Numbered from the stretch's first letter, positions 51,704 to 62,704 are shown. The stretch: 64,000 bases of DNA from Azorinus chamasolen (GCA_963576725.1 OY755243.1:81951945-82015944), one strand, 5' to 3'. Program-made: numbers and translations. The notes: generated by a model from the sequence alone, not told the origin.

Positions 51704-52084
51704 TTAATTAATTACTCCTTGCAAACAGATTAGGTGCGGGTCCAGAATTTCAGATTTGGGGATGGGGGGGGGGGGGTGGGGGGGGGGTAGATTTTCAAAA
51801 CGTTGGATGACATCACTAATGCCTTTGTAATTAAAAAAAACCAACACTAGTGATGCCATTCAACTGAGAGCAGGGAATAACAAATAGTCAAATCACTGTT
51901 TTATTATTTTTACTAGATCTAGATCTAATTAAATTACTAAAATAAGGTTTGTTAGGGCACTTTTAGGGGGCGAAAGCCGGCTCCGCCCACTCTTAATCCG
52001 CACCTGGTAATCATAATAAATGTTCTACTCAGTATTCAGTATGTCATTATGTCTGACTTGAATTGTCACCGAGTAAAGGGTTAA
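51704..52084 (+). mobile_element. B1 remnant interrupted by R4
   Basis: TTAATTAATTACTCCTTGCA...AAACAGATT on the left; TAATCATAATAAATG...CACCGAGTAAAGGGTTAA on the right. Confidence 0.6.
51732..52005. mobile_element. R4 element with AGGTGCGG ends and a long G-run
   Basis: Inverted ends AGGTGCGG (51732-51739) and CCGCACCT (51998-52005). Inside are a G-run (about 51758-51788) and AAGCCGGCTCCGCCCACTC. Nested in a B1 remnant. Confidence 0.65.
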
Positions 52085-52479
52085 GCCTTTGTCGGTAAGT
52101 AGGATAAGGACTAAGTATGCTCAAACAGCTAACACGCACACAATTCTTGTAAAGAGACACATAGAACAAAGGACACGAAAGAGAAGAGAACAGGGGACAG
52201 GGAGCTTAGTTTTTATATGTCAAATGTGTGATGCATTTGTTAACTGATACGAAGATCAAATCATAACAACCCGTTACTATTGGCATCATCATCTTCTTAT
52301 TCATTGGCATTGTGCGTCGTTCTTAGAGTAATTACTAAACTCATCCATCAATTCATTTTCCAAGTCAATTGGTATGTATGGTATCATGACATGATGATGA
52401 ATGACCATCATGAATAGCATCGACGTTACGACTTCAATTGCACCACCAGTGATAATTCGTAATATATCGAAGAGTGTCT
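52085..52479. other. No recognisable feature
   Basis: Nothing identifiable. Confidence 0.3.
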
Positions 52480-52750
52480 TCTGTGAGATTGTGCTGTCAG
52501 TACGGAGATTGTTCTCTGTTAAACTATTCTGTACATGGATACAGAATATAGTTGGGGGATTGAGTCCATGGAATCGCCAGTTCGAAAATTATCCTCTGTT
52601 AAAACAATATGCACATGATTACATAGTATATTTTGAGGAATTGTGTTGTCAGTACGAACATTATCATCTGTTAAAATATATTCCGAGGGACTGTACTGTC
52701 AGTGTGAACGATGTTGAATTTTAAAACAATTTGCAGAGGGGTACAGAATA
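52480..52750. repeat. Degenerate tandem repeat, about 4 units
   Basis: CTGTCAGTACGRAGATTRTTC and CTCTGTTAAA blocks recur at irregular 50-75 bp spacing. The 107-codon frame at 52401-52724 lies across it. Confidence 0.65.
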
Positions 52751-53084
52751 TTATAAATTGTGATAATTAATCTTAAGGACGATTTCTACAGTTTGTTTCC
52801 TTCCAAGTTATATTTTATATTTTGTTGTTTAAAGTCTGCTGAATTCAAATAAAATTCAAAAAGAGGGGGTTACAGGCTTTATTTTTTAGTAATTACCATG
52901 AAATAAACATAATGGTGTTTCCTGTATTTTGCATATGGGACAGTACAAAAATTATGATATCAGTGATATTTTCGTAAATTTCTAAGAACCTTATCCAAGA
53001 ATGATTTTCAAAATTTCATATTTTGTGCTTTGTAGTATCCTTAACATAAAATCAAAAAGAAATACATGTGTTGCAGACTTCGTT
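52751..53084. other. No recognisable feature
   Basis: AT-rich unique sequence. Confidence 0.3.
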
Positions 53085-53930
53085 TTTAGTTCACCTGGCA
53101 CAAAGTGCCAAGGTAAGCTGTTGGGACCACCATTTGTCCGTCGTCTGGAGTCGTGCATCGTCAACATTTCAATTCCAACGACACCTCCTCTAAAATTATA
53201 AGGTCAAATGTAATGAAACTTTCCAACGATGGTCTTTGAGTGATCCTCGGTCAAACTAGTAAAATGGTTTGGATCCATGCAGAGCTCTGGTTGTCATGGC
53301 AACCAAAAGAAAAATCTCTTCTCCGAAACAGATGGTCAGAATTCAAAATAATGTCATGGGAATAATCATTACGTGACGGTCTACTAAAATAGTTAAAACC
53401 ATGACAATATTAGAAACAACATGGCCGCTATGGGACGGGGCCTGTTTTCCTTATATTTATATATAGAAAATAGCAACATCTTCAAATCTCCTCTTCTCCA
53501 AAAGTTCTCTGATTTCAGATTAATTTAGTGGAAGTAATCATTAGGCAACCCCCTACCAAAATAGCTTAAATGGTTTGGATCCATGTAGAACTCTGGTTGT
53601 CATGGCAACCAAAATAAACATCTTTAAATATATTTTCCAAATTAAAACCGATGGGCAGATTTCAAAATAATTTGTTTGGATTAATCATTAGGTGACTATC
53701 TACAAAAAAGTGAGAACCATGACAATATTTAAAACAACATGGCTGCTAGGGACAGGTCTATTTTCCTTATATGTCTATATAGAAAAAATTGCAAACTCTT
53801 CAAATCTCCTCTTCTCTAATACCAATGGTCTGATTTCAGAATATTTTATAGGAATAATCATTATGTTACCATCTACCATAATAGCTGAATCAGTGACAAT
53901 ATCTAACAAGAGATGTTTGTAAAACGTGTA
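53085..53930 (+). repeat. R5 dispersed mosaic repeat
   Basis: Begins TAGTTCACCTGGCACAAAGT GCCAAGG-like inverted tip, then GTCCGTCGTCTGGAGTCGTG. Then about two and a half degenerate units of about 300 bp: AATGGTTTGGATCCATG..., TTGTCATGGCAACCAAAA, GGAATAATCATTA, ACCATGACAATATTA. The opening matches a repeat I recall as widespread in bivalves. Confidence 0.75.
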
Positions 53931-54069
53931 TACCCCCGAACTAACTGATTTACTTCCCGTTCGTAGAATACATAGCCGCGACATAGGTGTGAAAACATAA
54001 TCCCTATGTAATAATAAGGTCGACAAAACGACCCGAATCTACTATATAAAATAAGGTCGACGAACGGGA

Positions 54070-54380
54070 ACGTCGACGAAACGACCATCGACCAACCAAC
54101 TGACCTTTGACCTATTGACCTCGAAATCAATTCGGTTCATCTTTGGACATGACTAACCACCACAGCAAGTTCGAAGATCCTAAACCAAACCCTTGTGCAG
54201 TTATTGATCATAAACCATTTCACCAGTTAAGGTCATGGTGACCTTGACATTTGACCTCAGAACAATAAGGGTCATCTAGTGGTCATGACTAATCACCACA
54301 GGAAGTTTGAAGATTCTAAGACAAACCCATGAGCAATTATTTATCAGAAACCATTTCACGAGTTAAGGCCATGGATACCT
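54070..54380 (+). repeat. R6 repeat, two units of about 150 bp
   Basis: CATGACTAAYCACCACAGSAAGTT and AAACCATTTCACSAGTTAAGG recur about 145-150 bp apart. Unit one has TGACCTTTGACCT at 54101-54113. Confidence 0.8.
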
Positions 54381-54569
54381 TAACAATGGTGTAACTATTA
54401 CATATACACGCCTGTTTCAATATTTAGGTTGTTAATAAGTTGTATGCGCTGCGATGCATTAAGGTTACACATTGTATAGGGATGTTATCGATAGTGAGCA
54501 GGTATGGAATAATTCTGTAAAGGAAGTGTGTATGTAAATGCGCAAATTTCTTATCTTATTTATGTTATA

Positions 54570-55089
54570 TTAACCATTTTCTTCCTTCATAGTCATTGAA
54601 GAAAATATGGCATGATGAATATCAATTACATAAAAGTTTATGATGACCAATGCACAAAAATGAAGTTTGACCATGACAGAAATTGTGGTATTCAATTTGT
54701 ATTATTTTATAAGCATTTCTGAGCTGTCTGAAAGTGGTTTGACAACCCTTCAGAATTTATAATCTTCACAACAGCAGGTGTTAAGTGCTTGTGTGGCGGC
54801 CGTAAAACGTCGCCCCGTACTTCATTCTCAGTGTCGTTATACCTTCTGATCCTTCGAGATCATGAATTTCAGTACTTCTTGTTCTGAAAATTGAATACCG
54901 CTTAAGCCGGTGCTAGGGGGCGTGAGCAGTGTTGCACTTTCAATTACTGCTCATGAACAGACTCAATAAAACCGAGTCTGCAATTTTCTCTTTTTGTGTT
55001 GCAATCTTTGCTTTCGGGGGATCACAACCCTTCAGAATTTACTCTGTTTGCAAGGTTTAAAGATGAATATTTAGAGAGTAAATGGTTCA
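54570..55089 (-). mobile_element. B1 MITE interrupted by L282
   Basis: TTAACCATTTTCTTCCTTC start, ATATGGCATGATGAATATC, GAGCTGTCTGAAAGTGGTTT, L282 insert, TTTACTCTGTTTGCAAGG, AGAGTAAATGGTTCA. Confidence 0.8.
54742..55041 (+). repeat. L282, one unit plus an 18-bp overlap, inserted in B1
   Basis: ACAACCCTTCAGAATTTA occurs at 54742 and again at 55024, 282 bp later. The insert is thus one full unit opened in the CCTTCAGAAT region with a short terminal repeat. AATAAA hairpin CAGACTC...GAGTCTG intact. Confidence 0.92.
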
Positions 55090-55327
55090 TGCAGCAGGTA
55101 GCCGAATGCAGAACAAAGTTTACAAACACCATTGTTTACCGTGTCTTATTGCTATATATTATGTAGTAGGAAGCATATCTGTGAAACCACCAGGGTAATA
55201 TTTTTACTTATATGCTTTTTGAGTTTTAATTCACCAAAAAACATCAAACTATTGGTGTAAATTTATACAGACTATACTGTTTAAAAGTTTGTCGTTCTCC
55301 ATTAACACTATCGTATAGCTCTTATAA
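55090..55327. other. No recognisable feature
   Basis: Nothing identifiable. Confidence 0.3.
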
Positions 55328-55475
55328 AATTTGCGTTTAGCCTGCTGAACAATCCACGTAGTCTGTCTACATTAATTCTAAAGACTGTTATTCTTACGTT
55401 TCAAGAGAACGACAATTGCCCTGATGAAACATCGATTTACTCGTCGTTTCATTAGGATCCAAACTGTTTGCAAGG
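55328..55475. mobile_element. C2 element
   Basis: GTTTAGCCTGCTGAACAATC start; CCTGATGAAACATCG...CGTCGTTTCATTAGGATCCAAACTGTTTGC. Confidence 0.65.
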
Positions 55476-55789
55476 TTAACACAAATTTGTCAACAACATA
55501 TTGCAGGTATGGTGTCCATATGAAAGCTATTTTATTTTCTCTGATTGGTGTTGCGCAGAATGTTGCATCGAAACGACAGATGTTGATCACAAATGGTGTG
55601 TGAGTGCTGTCATAAAAGCAATGATATGGATTATGAATCACGCCACAGTATATATGCTTCCAAAATACACAATTACGCAGCTCTAACGTTTCTCGAAATA
55701 GTTAATTGTAAAACGTCCAATTTTCATTTTATAGATCACGTTTTCATTCATATCATGAGGCATAATTTTTAGAGATTGTGAAACATTAA

Positions 55790-56310
55790 TAATACGAGGG
55801 GAAGTCTAAAGGTTGATATGATTTTCATATTTAGGCAGTGGCAGGTCAAAATTTGATATAATGTTTAGTATAATCACCCTTTATTTCAATGAACTGAGTC
55901 CATTTACCAAACATCAGCTGTTTAGTATACTAACCATACATCTGTGGCAGCCTTGAGCTGATCATCACCATGGAATCTGGCACAAAGAAAGTGCAATTCG
56001 AAACTTAGAAGTAGGTAGCAATGTGGGAGTCCGAACTGGAAGATAGTTCACCAATAGCCCACAAGCACGCGACTTATGCAAAGGAGCATTAATACGAAAA
56101 ACAACATATCGTTTCCCTCCGCTTTTCCATGATAGAAACTTTATTAGAAAAGTGTAGTACATCGAAGTGACTGTACTTCTATCACGTTATTCTTTATTAA
56201 CAGCACACACTTGGAATCCCAAAACACAGCTGTCAGGACTTTAGTGGCATTTGGTTTAGTGCGAACTTGCATTGGCGGGTTGAACTAGAGTGTCGACATA
56301 CATTACACAG
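55790..56310 (-). pseudogene. Mariner-like transposase remnant
   Basis: Read on the minus strand in shifting frames, it gives VRTKPNATKVLTAVFWDSK (the FWD block with the second catalytic D of DD(34)D), then NAPLHKS (the DNAPAHKS block, with D mutated). Then DDQLKAATDVWL and FGKWTQFIEIKGDY, typical of mariner C-termini. Multiple stops and frameshifts; the N-terminal DNA-binding part is not seen. ATACGAGGGGAAGTCTAAAG near 55792 may be the terminal inverted repeat. Confidence 0.85.
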
Positions 56311-56363
56311 ACTCGTGCTTTTAGTATATTGGTCCCATTTGAGGTTTTTCATGTTCATCACTT

Positions 56364-56551
56364 TTAACCCTTTACCTCATAGGCTATCTTTAGAGCCAAC
56401 CTCTTTGAATAAATATACCGAAAAGGAGCATTAACGAGAGAAATGAAAAATTTAAGGATGTTGTAGTTTGAAACCATTATTTATCACAATGGTTTCAAAA
56501 CGTGACTTTTACAGAGGCGTAGAAAAGCGTATTTATGGAGGGAAGGGTTAA
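56364..56551 (-). mobile_element. A-type TTAA MITE with hairpin centre deleted
   Basis: TTAACCCTTTACCTCATAGG to GGAGGGAAGGGTTAA. GAAACCATT joins directly to ATTTATCACAATGG, removing the whole apex. Confidence 0.93.
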
Positions 56552-57663
56552 CTAGACGCGCGTGGACGTTCTCTGAATTCCATTATTAGTTTTCAGAAAT
56601 CCTAGTGTAACCCGGGGAACAGTATCAGAAGAGATTCAATTGGGTTGTTTCAAGTTCTTTTAATCTCAGTCTCAATGTTACAAGTATGAAGAGAGAGAAA
56701 ATGGTCAGCTGGTCGTTGTAAGAAGGAGTACAAGCCAAGGAGTGAGTTTTCTAAGACTATATGTCCGTTTAGCCGAGAGTTATAGCCAGAATAAAGGAAG
56801 CGGGAAAAGAGGTTTAGCTCATAAACTACGGTCAAGTGACTTGATATGCTTCACTCATGTCAACTCACGCTTAATCGATTCCCCCGTGCATACTCACCAC
56901 GTACATGAACATACATACAAGTGTGAAAATACGAACATGTACATAACATATATGGGATCCATAGAAGGAAAGTATGGTATGGTTACACTAGGCTTTGAAA
57001 ATGAGTCTGCATGTTTAGGTTTTGGGGGAACACATTTTGATGGTACCTTTGATATTCTCAGGTGTTATTGGATTATGGTGCAGTCGTGTATTGGAACGTT
57101 ACATTTTTTAATTTAACTCATCGAAATTTACTCATTATAAAGGTATTGGCACGGATGATCACATCTTTAGTGACTCGACTTACCATATCGCTGCTGTGGA
57201 GCATTCCGTACATTAATTTCACCATACCATTTAGTCATGCATCGGATAATCTTTCTAGGTGTGTACACTCTTTTGTGAGGAAATGTGTTATTGCTCCAAA
57301 CGCCATAAACGGACTTCAATTATTGTTTAATGGCAACCTAATCATATTGTCATAACATATGATGCTGTTATTGCTACTTTTTGTGTATTTGAACTTAAAT
57401 ATGTTTATACTGTAGAAGAATGTTTGTGATTTTTATGAATCTATTAATTGTTTGACAATCCGGTAGTAGTTTTTGCTAATTAGAGAGTAAATAATATTGA
57501 CAACTAGGGAGAAATACAGTCCTACAGGGAGCGCTACACACAAGAAGGTCGGCACAGAAACACCTCCAAACAAGAAACAGCACAGTTATTAGATAAAACG
57601 CGTGACGAAACGCACAAAAAGAGTGATAAAACATTTACCATATAAAAGAAACCAAACAATTAA
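56552..57663. other. No gene assigned
   Basis: Two overlapping plus-strand frames (56742-57116, 124 codons; 57062-57355, 97 codons) are the longest non-repeat frames in the window. I see no firm domain; the second has a faint resemblance to non-LTR reverse-transcriptase C-termini (LDYGAVVYW). Confidence 0.35.
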
Positions 57664-58054
57664 ATTCTGAAGTGAGGTGATCCCCCGAGAGCAAAGATTG
57701 CAACGAGAAAAGAGAAAATTGCAGACTCGGTTTTATTAAGTCTGTTCATGAACAGTAATTGAAAGTGCAACACTGCCCACGCCCCCTAGCACCGGCTTAA
57801 GCGGTATTCAATTTTCAGAACAGGAGGTACTGACATTCATGATCTCGAAGGACCACAAGGTAAAACAACACTGAGAATGAAGTACGGGGCGATGTTTTAT
57901 GGCCGCCACACAAGCACTTAACACCTGCTGTTGTGAAGATTATAAATTCTGAAGGGAGGTGATCCCCCGTGAGCATAAATTGCAACACAAAAAGAGAAAA
58001 TTGCAGACTCGGTTTTATTTGTCTGTTCACTGAGAACAGAAATACGGGGCGACG
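57664..58054 (-). repeat. L282 inverted, 1.4 units
   Basis: ATTCTGAAG at 57664 and 57946, 282 bp apart. Complete unit with GTTTTATT opposite AATAAAAC; the second unit has an internal deletion (CTGTTCACTGAGAACAG). Confidence 0.92.
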
Positions 58055-58649
58055 TAAGTTGGGGTTTATATATAACTATTGAAGCACTCATTTAAGGTGT
58101 TTCTATGAGATATTTGCTTTGATTATTTGAGTACTACTGCTTTCACTTCGTCTCTATACAGCGTTAACATTAGTAACCAAAACTCGTTTTAAAGGCTGGG
58201 GTAAGCTTTGAAATAAAATCCCACTTAATCGATAGTATTCGATCATATATTGGAGAAAAAATGAAATATCGCATATTCAGAAAGTCTGATGCTAGCTGCT
58301 ACGATTTAGCAACAGAATTTCTTCCATTTCGTTTCAAATACGTAAACAGGCTGTTAAGTAGTTTGAGTCCCGATGAGATGCCGCCAATGGAGCCAAACCG
58401 TTTGAATAGATAATTGCAGACGCAGCAGCAGGCTACAGAGTAAATCAGCTGGTCAAAAGACATTCATGTTTAATAACCAAGCGTCCGCTGTAACGATATT
58501 GTACAGTACTGGTGAACCCTGGTCTTGGTTGTAGTCTTTTATACGTGACAGGACTAACTAAGAAGATCTGCCAATAATCCTTCGAGACTGCATTAGCATA
58601 TGGATACACAGCCGGGGGACGGTATAAGAAGCAACTGATAGCAGAGCAA
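58055..58649. other. No gene seen
   Basis: A C2-like scrap (AGTAGTTTGAGTCCCGATGAGATGCC, about 58355) is the only recognisable item. Confidence 0.35.
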
Positions 58650-58739
58650 TAGATAAAGGTGCGCATTCAAATACAAAAAGCGGCATTTCTCCTCCAAACG
58701 TGAAAAGTGGTCTGGTGGAGAAATTTTTATCCACGTATC
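58650..58739. mobile_element. E element with deleted hairpin centre
   Basis: TAGATAAAGGTGCGCATTCA to CACGTATCTTATCTAGG; CATTTCTCCTCCAAACGTG... and GGTCTGGTGGAGAAAT remain. Confidence 0.6.
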
Positions 58740-58974
58740 TTATCTAGGCTTCTCTTGTATTTCATAAATATAAAGTTGAGTGCAAAGCGCAGTATATGTG
58801 GATACTATCTTGGTCAAAGTTGGGATGAGAGAAAGTTGGGATGAGAGAATCTAAAGTGTATCTCTGATACGTTTACAAATTGAAGGTGCCATACAAATAA
58901 AGGTTAGAAAGGTCTAAATATCGACCGTATAGGCCTTCGGACTTGTATCAAAATCACCAAATCGAGGTTGATAT

Positions 58975-59075
58975 ACGTCCTGTTATGTTTTGTCTTGTGG
59001 CTATACCGTTTCTTGTTTGATGGTGTTTGGTGCGGTGTCATTTCGTATGTGGCTCTCCCTGTTTGACTATTTTTC
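58975..59075 (-). mobile_element. R2 end fragment
   Basis: GTTATGTTTTGTCTTGTGGC...TTTGGTGCGGTGTCATTTCG...GTGGCTCTCCCTG, identical over most of its length to 61850-61930. Confidence 0.8.
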
Positions 59076-59480
59076 CATAATTAAGTAAACGAGAATACAG
59101 TTTTTAAACATGTGGCTCAAACTTCGAAATAGTATTGGACACACATATTTTGATACTTTGTTTGTCAAACGTATAAAACAATTTATTAAAAAGGGATACG
59201 ACCCCTCCATATTGCAGCACACTACATGCTTGGTGGTGGACTCCTTTACAGCTGGTCATTATGCTTTCTTCTTTGCTTGTGCGACGACGGAAAAGACTTA
59301 ATACTCTATGAAGATCCCCTCTTAAACCCGTTTACGGAGGGAGGAAATTCGATATTTGTATTTTGCCAGTTCTGTCGTACCCCAAATGACTTCTCCACAG
59401 CTGCTCTGACCTCTGAATAGTCAACGAGTACATGTCTACGATGTCAAGTTTATTCTTTTTCAAACAAAACAGTTGTACGT
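59076..59480. other. No gene assigned
   Basis: Frames of 63-64 codons here have no recognisable product. Confidence 0.35.
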
Positions 59481-59486
59481 ATTTAG

Positions 59487-61077
59487 TATGGAACGCCGTA
59501 GCTGTCTCCTGTTGTCGTATTTCTTCTTGTCCTGTTCAAATTCAGTGTTATCATGTCTAAACGTCATGTTATTATGTCGAAGTACTGTGTAAACTTGTCT
59601 ATTTCAATGATGTCATCTCGAAACGCCGTGTCATTATGTCAAAGCGCTGTGTTAACTTGCCCGTGAATTGTGTTGTTATGGACGACGGCTATGTTGTTAT
59701 GTTACAAAGTAGGTTCATCTTGTTAAAGAACAATGTGAACTTGTCCATATGATATGTTATCATGGTAAATGCATGTGTTGTTTTGTCAATATGTGGTGTT
59801 GACTTGTCCAAACAACGCCTTGTTATGTTAAAATATACTGTTATTATGTTAAAAAGTGAAGTCATCTTGTCTAGAGCATGTTTGTCAAAATAGTGTGTTG
59901 TCTTGTCCATACGGCTTCCTATTATGCTGAAAAAATGTGCTATTATGTCGCACTTTTGTGTTATTTTGTCTACCCGTTGTGTTAACTTGTTTAATCAGTG
60001 TCTTACTATGTCTGTGGCCTATGCTATTATGTTACAAATCAGTTTCATCCTGTCAAGGAGCAATGTGAGCTTGTCTATACGACATGTTATCATGTTAAGT
60101 GCACGTGCTGTTTTGTCAATATATAGTGCTGACTTGTCCAAACTGTGTCTTATCATGTTAAACGGATATGTTATTATGTTAAAAAGTAGAATCATCTTGT
60201 TAAAGAGCAACATGAACTTGTCTATGTGATGTGTTATCATGTTAAACGCCCATGTTGTCTTGTCAATATGTAGTGTTGACTTGTCCACTGTATGTCTTAT
60301 TATGTTAAACTACTATGTTGTTATGTCAAAAAGTAGTTTCATCTTGTTAAAGAGCCATGTTAACTTGTCTATATAATATGTTATCATGTTAAACGCTCGT
60401 GTTGTCTTGTCAATATGTAATGTTGACTTGTCCGTTTTAGGTCTTATTATGTTAAACTGCTATGTTATTATGTTACACAGTAGTTTCGTCTTGTTAGAGA
60501 ACAATGTGAACTTATCTACATAATCTGTTATCATGTTAAAAGCATGTGTTGTCTTGTCAATATATAGTGTTGACTTGTCCAACTTAGGTCTTTTTATGTT
60601 AAAATGCTATGTTATGTAACAAAGTAGTTTCATCTTGGGAAAAAACAATGTGAACTTGTCTATATAATATGTTATCATGTTCAGCGCACGTGTTGTCTTG
60701 TCAATATGTAGTGTTGACGTGTCCAATTTTTGTAACATAATAAAATAGCCTTTTAACATAATAAGACATAAATTGGACAAGTCAACACTACATATGGACA
60801 AGACAACACGTACATTCAACATGATCACATATTATATCGACAAGTTCACATTGCTACTTAACATGATAACATATTATACAGACAAGTTCACAATGCTCTT
60901 TAACAAGATGAGACTTCTTTGCTACATAATAACATAGGTGTTGCACATAATAAGACATTCTGTAAACAAGTTCACAGAGTGTTTCGACATAATGGCACGG
61001 TTTTTAGACATGACAAGCCTGAATTTGAACAAGACAAGAAGGAATGTGACAACAGGAGACAGCTACGGCGTTCCATA
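59487..61077. mobile_element. Foldback-like element built of 21-bp subrepeats
   Basis: Ends TATGGAACGCCGTAGCTGTC... (59487) and its complement ending GTTCCATA (61077) match perfectly for 30 bp and well beyond. ATTTAG at 59481-59486 and 61078-61083 is a 6-bp target duplication. The left arm (to about 60730) is a tandem of 21-bp units such as TGTTATCATGTTAAACGCTCG. Seven units form a 147-bp higher-order repeat: TGTTGTCTTGTCAATAT-type units sit at 60106, 60253, 60400 and 60547. The right arm (about 60735-61077) is the reverse complement of a single pass. No transposase found. Confidence 0.92.
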
Positions 61078-61234
61078 ATTTAGTATCCACTAGTATTTGT
61101 ATCTTCTTGCGATTTATTTTTTATAAAATGTCGGTGTAAAAGTGTTTCATATATTTTCCCGTACTTTTAAATTATGACGTCATTTAAATGATGACGTCGC
61201 TTGTTTACCTCTAACGTTTATTTGAAAAGTACAA

Positions 61235-61535
61235 AAATGAGTCATGCAGGAAACACCAAATACAGAAAAAACAGGCGCCCGAACAGCAACACAAGGAAAC
61301 AGCAAATGTACATAACTATAAAAACAACAAGAGACGCACAAAGACAAAACAAACATGCAATAGGGGGAAGATGGAAGTATCGCCTTGGAACGGTCAGTGA
61401 CAAAAGTCACTGGGGGTTAAACCGGTTTATGGGCGCCAAACCTCACACTTATTCCATCCCCACCCTAAAAGACAAACAGTGTAAATAAACGTATCCCCTC
61501 TCCGACTAATCTACAACAACCGCGACGGCAAATAC
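61235..61535 (+). mobile_element. R2 SINE-like repeat
   Basis: GGAAACACCAAATACAG, CCCGAACAGCAACACAAGG, CGCCTTGGAACGGTCAGTGA, CACTGGGGGTTAAACCGGTT, AGTGTAAATAAACGTATCCC. A CRE-like pair of TGACGTC sites (61174-61198) lies just upstream. Confidence 0.85.
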
Positions 61536-61639
61536 AGTGGTAAAGTGCATGTATAACGAAAACATTTAAGTGAACAAACTGTATCCACCTATCGCTAGAG
61601 TCATTTCATTTTGGCAGACATTGTTATTCATGTTGTGAA

Positions 61640-61945
61640 GTTGTCTGGAGGGGAATTTTTATTTACATTTTGACTTTGGTGAAAGTGGGATAAGGACGAG
61701 GTTGGGTACCCGTAAACCAGGTTTAAGTCCCCCAGTAGCTGATTGTGGTTACTGACCGTTCCAAGGCGGTACTCCTGCTTTCAGCCTATGGTCAAATAAG
61801 TTGTTTAATATGCTTAATGTTTAATGTTTTTCGTCTTGATATGCGCCCTGTTATGTTTTGTCTTGTGGCTATACCGTTTCTTGTTTGATGGTGTTTGGTG
61901 CGGTGTCATTTCGTATGTGGCTCTCCCTGTTTGACTATTTCCCCA
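61640..61945 (-). mobile_element. R2 SINE-like repeat, inverted
   Basis: On the minus strand: CAGGGAGAGCCACATACG, CACCAAACACCATCAAACAA, TACCGCCTTGGAACGGTCAG, CTACTGGGGGACTTAAACC, GGGTACCCAACCTCG. Convergent with the 61235 copy. Confidence 0.82.
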
Positions 61946-61959
61946 TATTTCTTAATACA

Positions 61960-62055
61960 GGGGAACTTCTAGAGGAGTTTACTGCATGTCTTTCACCTTG
62001 CATTATGCTGTTTTCTGTCTTAAACATCGATAATGATACTTATATTAGAGTTAGA
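61960..62055. mobile_element. D1 right-half fragment
   Basis: CTAGAGGAGTTTACTGCATG, CTTTCACCTTGCATTATGC, TAAACATCGATAATGATACT. Confidence 0.5.
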
Positions 62056-62469
62056 ATTGTTGACAACAATAAGTTCTACAAGACGGTTTCTTTGCTTTGT
62101 GTTCATCTCCATAACATTTCATGCTCAATCAGTAGACAAATAAAATGCTATTTATGACTTACCGATATATATAAACAGCAAACGATGTATGGATAGAAAG
62201 CAAAGAGATGGGATATGGCTAAAAGGATAGCTATCAAAACATTAGCATTAGTTTTGCCATTCAAGAGATTAATTTGCTAACTGAGACAAAGTTGAACAGA
62301 TGGCTAATCTGCAACTTATCACCGGGTCAGTTCGTTCATTAATCATGGCAGCAAGACGACTGATTATAATGACTTCAATCGATCTAAACCTCCTATATCA
62401 TGTGAAATAATTGTGCCCGTTCCCACTCTGGTATCGTGAAATTTTGACCTATTCCAACACGTTATAGAG
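62056..62469. other. No recognisable feature
   Basis: Nothing identifiable. Confidence 0.3.
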
Positions 62470-62610
62470 AAACTGTTGACTGAGTGTCAAACAGCGTGGG
62501 TCCTGATAATACGCCGAGTGAACAAATTATTGAGAAACTATTGATCGAGTGTCAGATAGCTTGGATTACGATGATACGCCGAGCGAGAGATAATTGCAAG
62601 TGTGAGTCAG
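62470..62610. mobile_element. C2, duplicated core
   Basis: GAGTGTCAAACAGCGTGGGTCCTGATAATACGCCGAGTGA and GAGTGTCAGATAGC TTGGATTACGATGATACGCCGAGCGA: two degenerate left arms about 72 bp apart. Confidence 0.5.
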
Positions 62611-62704
62611 GTCGCAATAAGCTGGTTAAGGGTGAGGATTTAGAATTAACTACATGTATTTAACTAATGCTTGTTCTCTGTCTTAGTATTGTTTGTCTTA
62701 CTTC

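Noticed and set aside
52401..52724. 107-codon frame
   Set aside because: Lies across a degenerate tandem repeat; its residues repeat accordingly and match nothing known.
57062..57355. Possible non-LTR reverse transcriptase remnant
   Set aside because: Only a short LDYGAVVYW-like patch; the following residues do not support it.
59903..60288. 108-codon plus and 89-codon minus frames
   Set aside because: Both are read-outs of the 21-bp subrepeats in the foldback element; noted as a low-interest finding only.
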